A stretch of 64,000 nt of DNA from Hydrogenovibrio thermophilus (GCF_004028275.1 NZ_CP035033.1:992001-1056000); one strand, 5' to 3'; shown: positions 21,640 through 29,428, counted from the first letter of the stretch. Made by a program: numbers and translations. Notes: generated by a model from the sequence alone, not told the origin.

Positions 21640-23154
21640 ATGATTTTCGATTTGCCTATTTTAAGTACCCTGATTTGGTTACCCATTCTGGGCGGTTTAC
21701 TGATTTTATTCGTGGGATCGAATCGAGATGCGTTTGCGAAATGGTTTGCGCTTTTTATTTCCGTCGTTACCTTTTTGTGCTCGATTCCGCTGTGGACGAA
21801 TTTTGATACCACTACCTCGGCGATGCAGTTCGTTGAGCGAGTCGAGTGGATTCCGCAATTCAATATCTATTACAGCCTGGGTGTGGACGGCTTGTCCATG
21901 CCATTGGTCTTGTTGACGACCTTTACCCAGATTCTGGTGATTGCGTCGGCTTGGGACGTGATTAAAGAACGCGTCGAACAATACATGGGTGCCTTCATGA
22001 TTATGCAAGGCCTGATGATTGGGGTCTTCGTTGCGTTGGACGGGATTCTGTTCTATGTGTTCTGGGAAGCGCTGTTGATTCCGATGTTCATTGTCATCGG
22101 TAAGTGGGGTGGCCCGGACCGTGTCTACGCGACCATCAAGTTCTTCCTGTATACCTTCTTCGGGTCGGTCTTCATGCTGGTGGCGTTCCTGTATATGTAC
22201 TTCCAGTCCGGCAGCTTCTCGATTTTGGATTTCCATACCATGTCCTTGTCTTACATGGCGCAGATTCTGATTTTCCTGGCGTTCTTGATTGCCTTCGCCG
22301 TCAAGGTGCCGATGTTCCCGGTGCATACTTGGTTGCCGGATGCGCACGTTCAGGCGCCAACGGCGGGTTCCGTGGTGTTGGCGGCCATTATGCTGAAAAT
22401 GGGGGGCTACGGCTTCGTACGCTTCAGTTTGCCGATTACGCCGGATGCAGCCATGGAATTGGATTGGTTGGTCATCGTTTTGTCGTTGATTGCGATTTTC
22501 TACATCGGTCTGGTGGCCATGGTGCAGTCGGACATGAAAAAACTGGTGGCTTATTCCTCGATTTCCCACATGGGCTTCGTGACCATCGGTATGTTCTTGG
22601 TGTATGACATTGTTCAAAACACCGGTTCCATCCAAGGGTCGATGATCGGGATGGAAGGGGCCATGATTCAAATGATTTCCCACGGGTTCATTTCCGGCGC
22701 GATGTTCTTGATGATCGGTGTCTTGTATGACCGTATGCATACCCGTGAAATTTCCGCTTACGGCGGGGTGGTGAACACCATGCCGTGGTTCGGCTTCTTT
22801 GCCGTGTTGTTTGCGATGGCGAACGCCGGTTTGCCGGGCACGTCCGGGTTCGTGGGTGAATTCATGGTTATCCTGGCCTCATTCAAAGCGAATGTCTGGT
22901 ACGGCGTGATTGCGGCTTCCACCTTAATTATCGGCGCGGCTTATACCCTGTGGATGGTAAAGCGTGTCTTCTTCGGTGCGGTGGCGAACGACAACGTCGG
23001 AACCTTGCAAGATTTGAATAAACGCGAATTCGCAATTATGGCGACACTTGCCGTGGCGGTTGTGCTGTTGGGTGTGTACCCGGCTCCATTGATTGATGTG
23101 ATGCATTCTTCGGTGGCCAACTTGCTGATTCAAGCGACCACGTCAAAACTATAA
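21640..23154 (+). CDS. nuoM: NADH-quinone oxidoreductase subunit M
   Basis: NuoM (ND4 type) is the second antiporter-like proton-pumping subunit. The 504 residues give about 14 membrane helices. The FYVFWEALLIPMFIVIGKWGG motif holds the key Glu. FAVKVPMFPVHTWLPDAHVQAPTAGSVVLAAIMLKMGGYG holds the proton-path Lys, and SHMGFVTIG is also typical. The order nuoL-M-N is preserved, with 37-bp and 23-bp gaps. Confidence 0.97.
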   Translation: MIFDLPILSTLIWLPILGGLLILFVGSNRDAFAKWFALFISVVTFLCSIPLWTNFDTTTSAMQFVERVEWIPQFNIYYSLGVDGLSMPLVLLTTFTQILVIASAWDVIKERVEQYMGAFMIMQGLMIGVFVALDGILFYVFWEALLIPMFIVIGKWGGPDRVYATIKFFLYTFFGSVFMLVAFLYMYFQSGSFSILDFHTMSLSYMAQILIFLAFLIAFAVKVPMFPVHTWLPDAHVQAPTAGSVVLAAIMLKMGGYGFVRFSLPITPDAAMELDWLVIVLSLIAIFYIGLVAMVQSDMKKLVAYSSISHMGFVTIGMFLVYDIVQNTGSIQGSMIGMEGAMIQMISHGFISGAMFLMIGVLYDRMHTREISAYGGVVNTMPWFGFFAVLFAMANAGLPGTSGFVGEFMVILASFKANVWYGVIAASTLIIGAAYTLWMVKRVFFGAVANDNVGTLQDLNKREFAIMATLAVAVVLLGVYPAPLIDVMHSSVANLLIQATTSKL

Positions 23155-23177
23155 GAAACAATAGGTGAGTTAATCGT

Positions 23178-24614
23178 ATGAACTTTGTTATTCCCAGTTT
23201 TACCCCTGCAATTCCAGAGATTGTCTTATTGACCCTGACATCTTTGTTGTTGGTTGCAGACACTATCTGGTCTAAGCGTAGCGAATTCGCAACCTATTAT
23301 GCCACTCAGTTAATCTTGGTTGTCGTGGGTTATTTGGTTTTAACCAGTTTCTCTGTGGAGCAAGTACTGACGTTCGACGGAAGTTTTGTGCGTGATGCTT
23401 TCGGCGATGTGCTGAAGCTCTTCATCGTCATTATTTCAATAGGGGTTTTCCTGTTCTCGAAAGAATATCTTCTGCAGCAAAAATTCTATCGGGGTGAATA
23501 TTTCACCTTAGGATTGTTCGGTGTGCTGGGCATGTTTGTCATGGTGTCCGCTTATAACCTGATTACCTTGTACCTGGGGCTGGAAATCATGTCCTTGGCA
23601 ATCTATGCGATGGTGGCCATGCGTAAGGACAACCAATTCGCCTTGGAATCGGCCATGAAATACTTTGTGTTGGGCGCATTGGCCACCGGTATGTTGTTGT
23701 ATGGCTTCTCGATGCTTTACGGGGCGACCGGTACCATCCAATTCAATGAAATGGCCGATGTGATTGCTTCCGGCAATGTGGATCACGTGGTCTTGTCATT
23801 CGGCGTGGTCTTTGTGGTCATCGGTTTGGCATTCAAACTGGGGGCAGTACCATTCCATATGTGGGTGCCGGACGTTTACCATGGTGCACCAACCGCCGTG
23901 ACACTATACCTTGGTACGGCACCAAAGCTTGCGGCCTTTGCCATCATGTACCGTCTATTGGTGGAAGGTCTGCCAGGCCTGGTGGAAGATTGGCAATCAT
24001 TGATTATCATGATTTCCATTCTGTCGTTGATTGTCGGTGCCGTTATCACCTTGGTGCAGGATAACCTGAAACGTCTATTGGCCTATTCCGGTATCGGGCA
24101 CGTCGGTTTCCTATTGTTGGGCATTATCGCCGCGAATCCGGACGGTTATTCCGCCGCGATGTTCTATGTCATCGTCTACGCCATCACGGCCGTCGCTGGG
24201 TTCGGCATGATTACCGCTTTGGCGAGAACCGGCAATGAATTCGACTTGATTGCTGACTTCAAAGGCATGAACAAGCGCAACCCTTGGTTGGCGTTAATGA
24301 TGTTATTCGTCATGTTCTCTATGGCCGGTATTCCGCCATTTGTCGGCTTCTATGCGAAAGTGGTCGTGATTGAAGAAGTGGTGGCGGCTGGCTTCACTTG
24401 GTTGGCGATTCTAGCCGTGGTGACGGCGGTTATCAGTGCTTTCTACTATTTGAAAGTGGTCAAGGTTATGTACTTTGATGAGCCGGACGATAACGCTAAA
24501 ATCGAGCCGATCAGTAATCAGCTGAACTGGGCCGTGAGCTTTGTTTCCATTGCCTTGTTGCTGCTTGGGTTGATGCCGTCGCCATTGATTACGCTGTGTT
24601 ACAATAGTTTGTAA
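23178..24614 (+). CDS. nuoN: NADH-quinone oxidoreductase subunit N
   Basis: NuoN (ND2 type) is the third antiporter-like subunit. The 478-residue protein has about 14 membrane helices, with YLGLEIMSLAIYAMVA, FKLGAVPFHMWVPDVYHGAPTAVTLYLGTAPKLAA and YSGIGHVGFLLLGI motifs. It ends the complex I operon and is followed by an intrinsic terminator. One CCAGGCCTGG copy (23973) encodes Pro-Gly-Leu. Confidence 0.97.
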   Translation: MNFVIPSFTPAIPEIVLLTLTSLLLVADTIWSKRSEFATYYATQLILVVVGYLVLTSFSVEQVLTFDGSFVRDAFGDVLKLFIVIISIGVFLFSKEYLLQQKFYRGEYFTLGLFGVLGMFVMVSAYNLITLYLGLEIMSLAIYAMVAMRKDNQFALESAMKYFVLGALATGMLLYGFSMLYGATGTIQFNEMADVIASGNVDHVVLSFGVVFVVIGLAFKLGAVPFHMWVPDVYHGAPTAVTLYLGTAPKLAAFAIMYRLLVEGLPGLVEDWQSLIIMISILSLIVGAVITLVQDNLKRLLAYSGIGHVGFLLLGIIAANPDGYSAAMFYVIVYAITAVAGFGMITALARTGNEFDLIADFKGMNKRNPWLALMMLFVMFSMAGIPPFVGFYAKVVVIEEVVAAGFTWLAILAVVTAVISAFYYLKVVKVMYFDEPDDNAKIEPISNQLNWAVSFVSIALLLLGLMPSPLITLCYNSL

Positions 24615-24624
24615 TATTAATCCT

Positions 24625-24648
24625 AGCCCGTTCCAAACGGGCTTTTTT
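24625..24648 (+). terminator. Intrinsic terminator ending the nuo operon
   Basis: AGCCCGTT and AACGGGCT pair around a CCA loop, followed by six T residues, 11 bp after the nuoN stop. Some read-through into the next gene is likely, because that gene starts only 19 bp beyond the T-run. Confidence 0.88.
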
Positions 24649-24666
24649 GCTTGAAGGAGTGTTGTT

Positions 24667-25005
24667 ATGACAGTCGACACCGCTGTTTGGGTTTTATTGG
24701 TCACGGCCATCGTTTTAGCGAATATTCCTTGGATTCTGTCCAATCGAGTATTTATCTTTATCCCGGTTCAAAAAGCCAAATCCATTTGGTTTAACTTTGC
24801 CGAATGGTTTTTGTACTTCCTGGTGACCGGCATCTTTGCTTACCTGTTAGAAAACAAAGCGATGGGGCATGTCAAACCACAAGAATGGGAGTTTTATGTG
24901 GTGACGTTCTTTATGTTTGCCATCTTCTCTTTCCCTGGGTTTATCTACCGCTACAACCTGAAAATGTTTTTGGACAAGGCACGCGGTAAGAAACAAGCGG
25001 CCTAA
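24667..25005 (+). CDS. DUF2818 family membrane protein
   Basis: The 112-residue protein has an N-terminal membrane helix (about 5-25) and two further helices (about 40-62 and 77-97), with the conserved-looking NIPWILSNRVFIF and WFLYFLVTG stretches. Small DUF2818 proteins are known directly after nuoN in many beta- and gammaproteobacteria, and this one occupies that place. A link to complex I assembly or stability has been suggested only by position; the sequence shows no cofactor motif. A GAAGGAG ribosome-binding site lies upstream of the ATG. Confidence 0.75.
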   Translation: MTVDTAVWVLLVTAIVLANIPWILSNRVFIFIPVQKAKSIWFNFAEWFLYFLVTGIFAYLLENKAMGHVKPQEWEFYVVTFFMFAIFSFPGFIYRYNLKMFLDKARGKKQAA

Positions 25006-25042
25006 TTGCCCTTTACATCAACATCTGTTTTATTGATTCTTG

Positions 25043-25065
25043 AATCAGGCCTTTCTGGCCTGATT
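25043..25065. terminator. Hairpin after the DUF2818 gene
   Basis: A 9-bp perfect stem (AATCAGGCC with its complement) around loop TTTCT lies 38 bp after the stop codon. The tract behind it is pyrimidine-rich but not a pure T-run, so termination may be partial. Confidence 0.5.
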
Positions 25066-25135
25066 ACTATCTTCCTTGCTTTTACCGTCTAATCGCTTAA
25101 TATTGAACCTCATTAATTTAGATTTTGAGTGCCTT

Positions 25136-25909
25136 ATGAAACCATCCATTCCGATTGAAACCGCTGGCAAAGGTTGTTCGCAATGCCATAAAGACTTGGG
25201 TTTCGAGTTTTCGTTCGCTTTTCAACCCATTGTGAATGTGCGTGAAGCCACGATTTTTGGTTATGAGGCTTTGGTGCGGGGCACAGAAGGGCAAGGGGCT
25301 TTTTTTATCTTGAATCAGGTGGGGGCCGATAACCGTTACGCTTTTGACCAGGCCTGCCGCGTAAAGGCGATTGGCTTGGCAGCCAAATTGAACCTTCAGC
25401 AAGTGATCAGTATTAATTTCCTGCCCAATGCCGTTTATGAACCGGAACACTGCATTCAAAGCACTCTGAAAGCCGCAAAAGCCAACGATTTCCCGATTGA
25501 ACGGATCATGTTTGAAATCACCGAATCCGAACAGGTCTATGATTTGGATCACATGACCAAGATTTTTGATTACTATCAAAGAAGCGGGTTTATCACGGCG
25601 CTTGATGATTTTGGCGCTGGGCACGCAGGCCTAAATACCTTGTCGCGGTTCGTTCCCAATATCCTGAAAATTGATATCAATCTCGTCTCTAATATCCATC
25701 GTGATGCCGTCAAACAATCCATCTTTAAAGGTTTGAGTTCGATTGCCTCCGATTTGAATTTTACGTTATTGGCCGAGGGAATCGAGCAGGAAGAAGAGGC
25801 TCTGTATTTCAAGGAAGCGGGCGTCGAGTTAATGCAAGGCTATTATTTTGCCAAGCCCGGCTTTGAAACCCTGCCGACAGTTGATTTTGCCAGCAAAGTG
25901 TTTGGTTGA
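25136..25909 (+). CDS. EAL-domain cyclic-di-GMP phosphodiesterase
   Basis: This is a stand-alone EAL protein of 257 residues. EAL enzymes cleave c-di-GMP to pGpG. All key motifs are present: YEALVRG (the EAL Glu), SINFLPN (Asn ligand), FEITESE, ALDDFGAG, LKIDIN (Lys-x-Asp), LLAEGIEQEEE and LMQGYYFAKP. It is therefore probably active. No sensory or membrane domain precedes it, except a short N-terminal segment with a CSQC pair at about residues 12-15 that could bind a metal or respond to redox state (inference). The start at 25136 is the last ATG before the conserved region. An upstream in-frame ATG at 25076 would add 20 hydrophobic residues. Confidence 0.9.
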   Translation: MKPSIPIETAGKGCSQCHKDLGFEFSFAFQPIVNVREATIFGYEALVRGTEGQGAFFILNQVGADNRYAFDQACRVKAIGLAAKLNLQQVISINFLPNAVYEPEHCIQSTLKAAKANDFPIERIMFEITESEQVYDLDHMTKIFDYYQRSGFITALDDFGAGHAGLNTLSRFVPNILKIDINLVSNIHRDAVKQSIFKGLSSIASDLNFTLLAEGIEQEEEALYFKEAGVELMQGYYFAKPGFETLPTVDFASKVFG

Positions 25910-26236
25910 TTTGTAATGTATTGTTTCTAAAGACAAATTTTGGACAATAGAAAAGCCAGACTTCATAAAGTAATGAACATCTGGCTTTCCAGAGTGCTAG
26001 ATTAAACCAATGATTTTGAGGATAGTCAAAAGCATAATTGTTTGATTTTGAATACTATATTTGTTTTTGAAGATCGTTTAGAAGAAAGAGTCGCTAAATG
26101 TTATTCACGAATTTATTAAAAATACAGCAAAATTTAAATAATTTATAACTTAAATATATCAAAAATCTTGTTAAAAAAATTCAAAGAAGTAATACTAGTT
26201 TTTAGGCAATAAAAGGGACTTAATGAGAATTAATTT
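25910..26236. other. AT-rich gap with one hairpin repeat, no gene seen
   Basis: This 327-bp gap is strongly AT-rich and marks the left edge of the islet. It holds hairpin copy R1 at 25951-25990 and no open frame that I can support. The base composition changes abruptly after the EAL gene. Confidence 0.6.
25951..25990 (-). repeat. Hairpin repeat R1 (tRNA-terminator-like)
   Basis: AAAGCCAGA at 25952 and TCTGGCTTT at 25980 form a 9-bp stem. Read on the minus strand it ends in a short T-run. It is nearly identical to R2 (27693-27741), differing by a 10-bp gap and one base. It also resembles the terminator after the initiator tRNA (28632-28660). R1 and R2 flank the orphan 409-aa gene as direct repeats. 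Confidence 0.75.
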
Positions 26237-27466
26237 ATGTATGATGATTACGACTATAAGCTGACTGAAAAAAGAATTAAGTTTGAATTCATTCAAGAAG
26301 ATGATATTTCTATTTACCCTTGGGAAGTTGGTAGATTTATAAACGATCTAAATACAAATTACTATAAATTTGAATTACTCAATTCCATTTCGACAGCTTT
26401 AATAAATGATATTGACCCGCAAAATATTATTATTCTAAATAAATCATTACCGCTTCATAAAAACTACACTCATTTAGATGTTATTGATGCCAAAAATAAT
26501 GGTCTTTCATTTATTTATGAAATTGGCGCAATGCACTCACTTAGTCCGTCCCTGGAAATTGCAGAGCTTTCTGCTGCACTCGATTTATTTCGATCCTTTA
26601 ATAGTAGATTACACGGCGCAAATCACCAGCCTTTATCTCTAAAAAAACTAACAGCTTTATATGAAAGTATTAAGCAAAATGGAATCCATAGCGCTCCAAA
26701 AGCAATGCTTGAATTAGTAGCTAAAAAAAAGACAAAGAAAAAAGAATTACCAAGTTTTGAAAAATCTATTTTGGATTTTAATTCAAAAATAGAGGGGGTA
26801 GTTAATCAGTTTAAGTTATCAAAATTAATTGATATAAATGATACTGAAAAAAATTATCCCAAAGATTTTCCTAAAGGATTACCTAAAAAGTTTTTTAATT
26901 ATTTTGAATTCTTGTTTATTAAATTACATAGACCAGTAGTACTTCTTAAAGAAGAGGATCAATTTAGAGTACTTGGTCGGTCTTTAGTCAATAAATCAAG
27001 CAAAAGAATTAAAGGGCTTGAACTGATTGAAATGCCTAGAAATAGCCCTCTTCGAGGTATATTTGAAGGTGGTGCAGCTGTCTATAGGACAATACAAGAA
27101 GAAAAAAGAGCTAATGAGCTTCATGAATATGAAAAAAAAGATCGACAACTTGCTCTTAAAGAAAGGGCATTGGCTCTTGAAGAGCAAAAGGCAAGGTTTC
27201 TTGAAAATAGATCGATCGCTGCAGAAAAAATGAAACAAGAAAAATTAAAAACTGATGCATTACAAAAGTTGAATTTAGAGTTAACTGAAATTTCAGAGAA
27301 ATCTGATGTCACTTCTCATGAAAAATTGGGAAATCAATATCATGAAATGCAAGTTAAGAGTTTACTTAAAATGGTTGATAATCAAACATATTCAACTATA
27401 AATAGTAAAGGCTTTAAGCTTTTGCCGGAGAAAACGGAGATAAAAACAATTGATATAACAGTATGA
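26237..27466 (+). CDS. Orphan AT-rich gene, coiled-coil protein of unknown function
   Basis: I do not recognise this 409-residue protein. It has no signal peptide and no clear membrane segment. The first 140 residues are mixed and acidic, followed by a Lys-rich linker (about 165-175). A hydrophobic-aromatic block (about 225-240) is followed by a segment with many charged residues. A predicted coiled coil spans about 285-355, very rich in Glu, Lys and Ala. Codon use is strongly AT-biased, unlike the neighbouring genes. It lies alone in the islet between hairpin repeats R1 and R2 next to a tRNA gene, which suggests horizontal acquisition. Such islets often carry defence genes, but nothing in the sequence proves that. 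The ribosome-binding site is weak. Confidence 0.75.
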   Translation: MYDDYDYKLTEKRIKFEFIQEDDISIYPWEVGRFINDLNTNYYKFELLNSISTALINDIDPQNIIILNKSLPLHKNYTHLDVIDAKNNGLSFIYEIGAMHSLSPSLEIAELSAALDLFRSFNSRLHGANHQPLSLKKLTALYESIKQNGIHSAPKAMLELVAKKKTKKKELPSFEKSILDFNSKIEGVVNQFKLSKLIDINDTEKNYPKDFPKGLPKKFFNYFEFLFIKLHRPVVLLKEEDQFRVLGRSLVNKSSKRIKGLELIEMPRNSPLRGIFEGGAAVYRTIQEEKRANELHEYEKKDRQLALKERALALEEQKARFLENRSIAAEKMKQEKLKTDALQKLNLELTEISEKSDVTSHEKLGNQYHEMQVKSLLKMVDNQTYSTINSKGFKLLPEKTEIKTIDITV

Positions 27467-27610
27467 ATTATTATCATTTAATTTTACGCTTTCGTATTAA
27501 TAACTTAATGGCGTATAAGATTAATTAAATGTCAAAATCCTATTAAAGTACTTCAAATTAGATTTATCTAATATAGATAAAGTTAAAAGAGGTGGCAGGG
27601 GGAGTTGTTA

Positions 27611-27679
27611 GTGAAAAAATCTCTTGTTGTATCTATATACATGCCAAGTTTTGGCACTATATTATTGGCCACTCATTAG
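27611..27679 (+). CDS. Possible 22-residue hydrophobic peptide
   Basis: A GTG-initiated frame encodes 22 residues, with a hydrophobic centre after a Lys-Lys pair (VKKSLVVSIYMPSF at its start). A purine-rich GGGGGAG lies 8-9 bp upstream, a good Shine-Dalgarno match in an otherwise AT-rich region. Small hydrophobic peptides occur in type I toxin modules, but there is no independent support, so this may be chance. Confidence 0.2.
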   Translation: MKKSLVVSIYMPSFGTILLATH

Positions 27680-27692
27680 ATTTTTAAGTAAT

Positions 27693-27741
27693 AAAAAAGC
27701 CAGACTTCAGAACTTTTGTTAAAGTAATGAATATCTGGCTT
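27693..27741 (-). repeat. Hairpin repeat R2 (tRNA-terminator-like)
   Basis: AAGCCAGA and TCTGGCTT form an 8-bp stem. On the minus strand it is followed by a run of T (AAAAAA on the plus strand at 27693-27698). It immediately follows, in minus-strand sense, the tRNA-fMet tail duplicate, just as the real terminator follows the intact tRNA. It shares two long identical blocks with R1. Confidence 0.78.
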
Positions 27742-27747
27742 CCAGAA

Positions 27748-27790
27748 ATTTGGTAGCGGGGGCTGGATTTGAACCAACGACCTTCGGGTT
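27748..27790 (-). repeat. Duplicate of the tRNA-fMet 3' end (attachment-site-like)
   Basis: These 43 bp are identical to 28663-28705, the 3' part of the initiator tRNA gene from the anticodon loop to the CCA and three bases beyond. Identity stops inside the anticodon loop on one side. Partial tRNA-end duplicates in direct orientation are the classic footprint of integration at a tRNA gene. They bracket an 872-bp segment that contains only vapBC. No integrase gene remains in the window. Confidence 0.88.
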
Positions 27791-27879
27791 GTTAGTCAAA
27801 AATTAACAATATCAACAACTTGTAAACACTCTTCTTATCTTTTCTACAAATCTAATCTACTCTATACGGATTAAATAAA

Positions 27880-27917
27880 TTGACCTTGTTTTAAAAGTAT
27901 ATACAATAAAGTATATA
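27880..27917 (+). promoter_or_regulatory. vapBC promoter with overlapping operator
   Basis: TTGACC (27880) and TACAAT (27902) are separated by 16 bp, a good sigma-70 promoter. A perfect inverted repeat, TATATAC-N6-GTATATA at 27898-27917, overlaps the -10. VapBC complexes normally repress their own promoter by binding such palindromes, so autoregulation is likely. Confidence 0.72.
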
Positions 27918-27942
27918 TTTAATTAAAGGAAGGGGATTTATT

Positions 27943-28170
27943 ATGGAAGCTAGAATTTTCCAATCCGGAAACAGTCAAGCCGTTAGAATTCCGAAAGAAT
28001 TTCGTTTTGATGTCACGGAAGTTGAAATCTTTAAGCGTGGCGATGAAATCGTTTTAAAGCCGAAACCCAAAAATTTAGGAGCCGCTTTTAAATTGCTTGG
28101 TGAGATGCCAGACGATTTTATGGTTGATGGACGTGAAGACACCTTACCTCAAGAAAGAGAGTCTTTTTAA
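27943..28170 (+). CDS. vapB: Antitoxin VapB (AbrB/MazE-like DNA-binding)
   Basis: The 75-residue protein has an N-terminal SpoVT/AbrB swapped-hairpin domain (about 1-45), with ARIFQSGNSQAVRIPKEFRF being typical of VapB/VagC antitoxins. The C-terminal tail is acidic and flexible, as needed to wrap the toxin. It neutralises VapC and represses the operon. GGAAGGGG lies upstream of the ATG. vapC follows two bases after its stop. It lies inside the segment bounded by tRNA-end repeats. Confidence 0.92.
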   Translation: MEARIFQSGNSQAVRIPKEFRFDVTEVEIFKRGDEIVLKPKPKNLGAAFKLLGEMPDDFMVDGREDTLPQERESF

Positions 28171-28172
28171 TT

Positions 28173-28568
28173 ATGTATGTCCTTGATACCAATATCTGCA
28201 TTTACATTATTAAAAAACAACCGCCTAGCGTTTTTGAAAAGTTCGAGAATTTGCCTTTAGGTTCAGTCTCTATGTCATTAGTGACGTTTGGAGAGTTGGA
28301 ATATGGAGCGATGAGAAGTAACAACTCAGAAAAAGCACTGAATATTCTGGATGAATTGATTAACTATATTCCCGTTTTACCAATGGGAACCAATGTGGCC
28401 AAACACTATGCCGATATACGAGCAGATTTAGCAAAAAAAGGAACGCTTATTGGCAATAATGATCTATGGATCGCCGCGCATACAAGGTCGCTTGATCATA
28501 CTTTAGTGAGTAATAACATTAAAGAATTTGAAAGAGTTGAAAGCCTTGAGTTTGAAAATTGGGTGTGA
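28173..28568 (+). CDS. vapC: Toxin VapC (PIN-domain ribonuclease)
   Basis: VapC toxins are Mg-dependent RNases, several of which cut initiator tRNA-fMet in the anticodon loop. The 131-residue PIN domain keeps the acidic residues: Asp5 in LDTN, Glu41 in FGELEYG and Asp97 in NNDLWIAAHT. The SNNIKEFERV end is also typical. It sits directly behind vapB. The module lies next to the tRNA-fMet gene it may target, but the target is inferred from family knowledge only. A CCAGGCCTGG palindrome lies 14 bp after the stop. Confidence 0.93.
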   Translation: MYVLDTNICIYIIKKQPPSVFEKFENLPLGSVSMSLVTFGELEYGAMRSNNSEKALNILDELINYIPVLPMGTNVAKHYADIRADLAKKGTLIGNNDLWIAAHTRSLDHTLVSNNIKEFERVESLEFENWV

Positions 28569-28581
28569 TAGAACGAATTTG

Positions 28582-28591
28582 CCAGGCCTGG
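28582..28591. repeat. Palindrome CCAGGCCTGG after vapC
   Basis: An exact copy of the iterated palindrome 13 bp after the vapC stop codon. It lies inside the tRNA-bounded segment, so either the segment picked it up after arrival or it came from a related host. Confidence 0.85.
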
Positions 28592-28631
28592 TGGTTTTGA
28601 AAGAGTGTGTTGCTGGGTAAATTCTGGACAT

Positions 28632-28660
28632 AAAAAAACCAGACAAGTGTCTGGCTTTTG
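28632..28660 (-). terminator. Intrinsic terminator of tRNA-fMet
   Basis: On the minus strand CCAGAC and GTCTGG form a compact stem, followed by a run of seven T residues, directly after the tRNA 3' end. The sequence is related to repeats R1 and R2. Confidence 0.85.
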
Positions 28661-28665
28661 GTATT

Positions 28666-28742
<77 letters not shown>

Positions 28743-28758
28743 TCAATTGATGTGGCGT

Positions 28759-28786
28759 ATTATAGAGTGTTACGAGAATATTTCAA
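28759..28786 (-). promoter_or_regulatory. Promoter of tRNA-fMet
   Basis: On the minus strand TTGAAA and TATAAT are separated by 16 bp, with the -10 ending 17 bp before the tRNA 5' end. Both hexamers are close to the sigma-70 consensus. Confidence 0.8.
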
Positions 28787-28819
28787 GGACTTTCCCGGAT
28801 TAATTTCGTAATCCCTTCA

Positions 28820-28843
28820 AAAACGGCCAGGCCTGGCCGTTTT
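28820..28843. terminator. 24-bp palindrome with CCAGGCCTGG core, likely terminator of the DUF2726 gene
   Basis: CCAGGCCTGG is extended on both sides by ACGG/CCGT-type arms and by A and T runs into a perfect 24-bp palindrome. It lies 49 bp past the 3' end of the minus-strand DUF2726 gene. The T-run on either strand makes it a plausible bidirectional terminator. Confidence 0.7.
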
Positions 28844-28891
28844 AACTATTTAAATCCGGTTTTTATGGAAAGATGTTTGATGGTTTGAGCC

Positions 28892-29428
28892 CTAGCTAGG
28901 GGAAACAATTTTCTTGGCGATCGTCTCGGCAATGTGTTCTTCCAAATATTTATGCTGTGTATTGATCATGACTAAAGGTACGTTGGCACTTTGGAAGGCC
29001 TCTAAAATGAACTGGTCTCTAGTCTTCCGGTCCTTTCTTTGATGTGACGGGTCGTTCAGCTCAACAGCACAGAGCAAGTTTAAGTTTTGGTCTGTAATTA
29101 CAAAGTCGATGTGCTTTTGACTAATTTGAGAAAAAAGCCAATGCCAGCCGCTTCCTTTTTCAAACTTATTGACGGCCGGTGTCAGAATATCGGAAACCCT
29201 GACTTTGCCAAAAACCTTTAATTCATCGCCCGCGATGGATTCTAAAACCGATAGAAACTTCTTTTCGGTTGCAGTGAAAAGTTGAGCCTGAGGCTTATAT
29301 TTAATGGGATGTTTTCTTTGTCCTTGGCTCGCAGTCGTAGTGGACTTTCGTTTATGAGCAAGGCTAAAAAAATACAAAATAGAAAGTAAAATTAGAGCGC
29401 CGAACAGAAATAAAACAAATTCAACCAT
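28892..29428 (-). CDS. DUF2726 domain protein with one membrane anchor
   Basis: The 178-residue protein begins with a membrane helix (about 2-22), then a basic linker and a DUF2726 domain (about 50-175). It shows LFTATEKKFLSVLESI, VFGKVRVSDIL, HIDFVITD and AVELNDPSHQRKDRKTRDQFILEAF. The D..E.ND.SH..... pattern resembles the core of restriction-endonuclease-like folds known in this family. Its role is not established. Nuclease-fold similarity and the neighbouring islet make a nucleic-acid role possible, but this is only inference. Confidence 0.75.
   Translation of the reverse strand: MVEFVLFLFGALILLSILYFFSLAHKRKSTTTASQGQRKHPIKYKPQAQLFTATEKKFLSVLESIAGDELKVFGKVRVSDILTPAVNKFEKGSGWHWLFSQISQKHIDFVITDQNLNLLCAVELNDPSHQRKDRKTRDQFILEAFQSANVPLVMINTQHKYLEEHIAETIAKKIVSPS

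Larger units (their letters stand above)
27467..27942. other. AT-rich islet spacer with repeats, tRNA fragment and vapBC promoter
   Basis: This 476-bp stretch has no gene longer than 60 codons. It contains a possible 22-codon frame at 27611-27679, hairpin repeat R2 (27693-27741), the 43-bp tRNA-fMet tail duplicate (27748-27790) and the promoter and operator of vapBC (27880-27917). Confidence 0.7.

Noticed and set aside
21706-22740. 344-codon open frame on the minus strand opposite nuoM
   Set aside because: The His/Gln/Arg/Asn-rich composition mirrors the nuoM membrane-helix codons. No start signal or domain is visible.
27586-27606. GGTGGCAGGGGGAG stretch resembling another tRNA 3' end
   Set aside because: Only a loose resemblance to the tRNA-fMet tail at 27751, with several mismatches and no T-arm behind it. 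It fits better as a purine-rich ribosome-binding region or chance.
25910-28660. Integrase or transposase gene for the islet
   Set aside because: No open frame in or beside the islet shows tyrosine or serine recombinase motifs or insertion-sequence ends. The element is a remnant.
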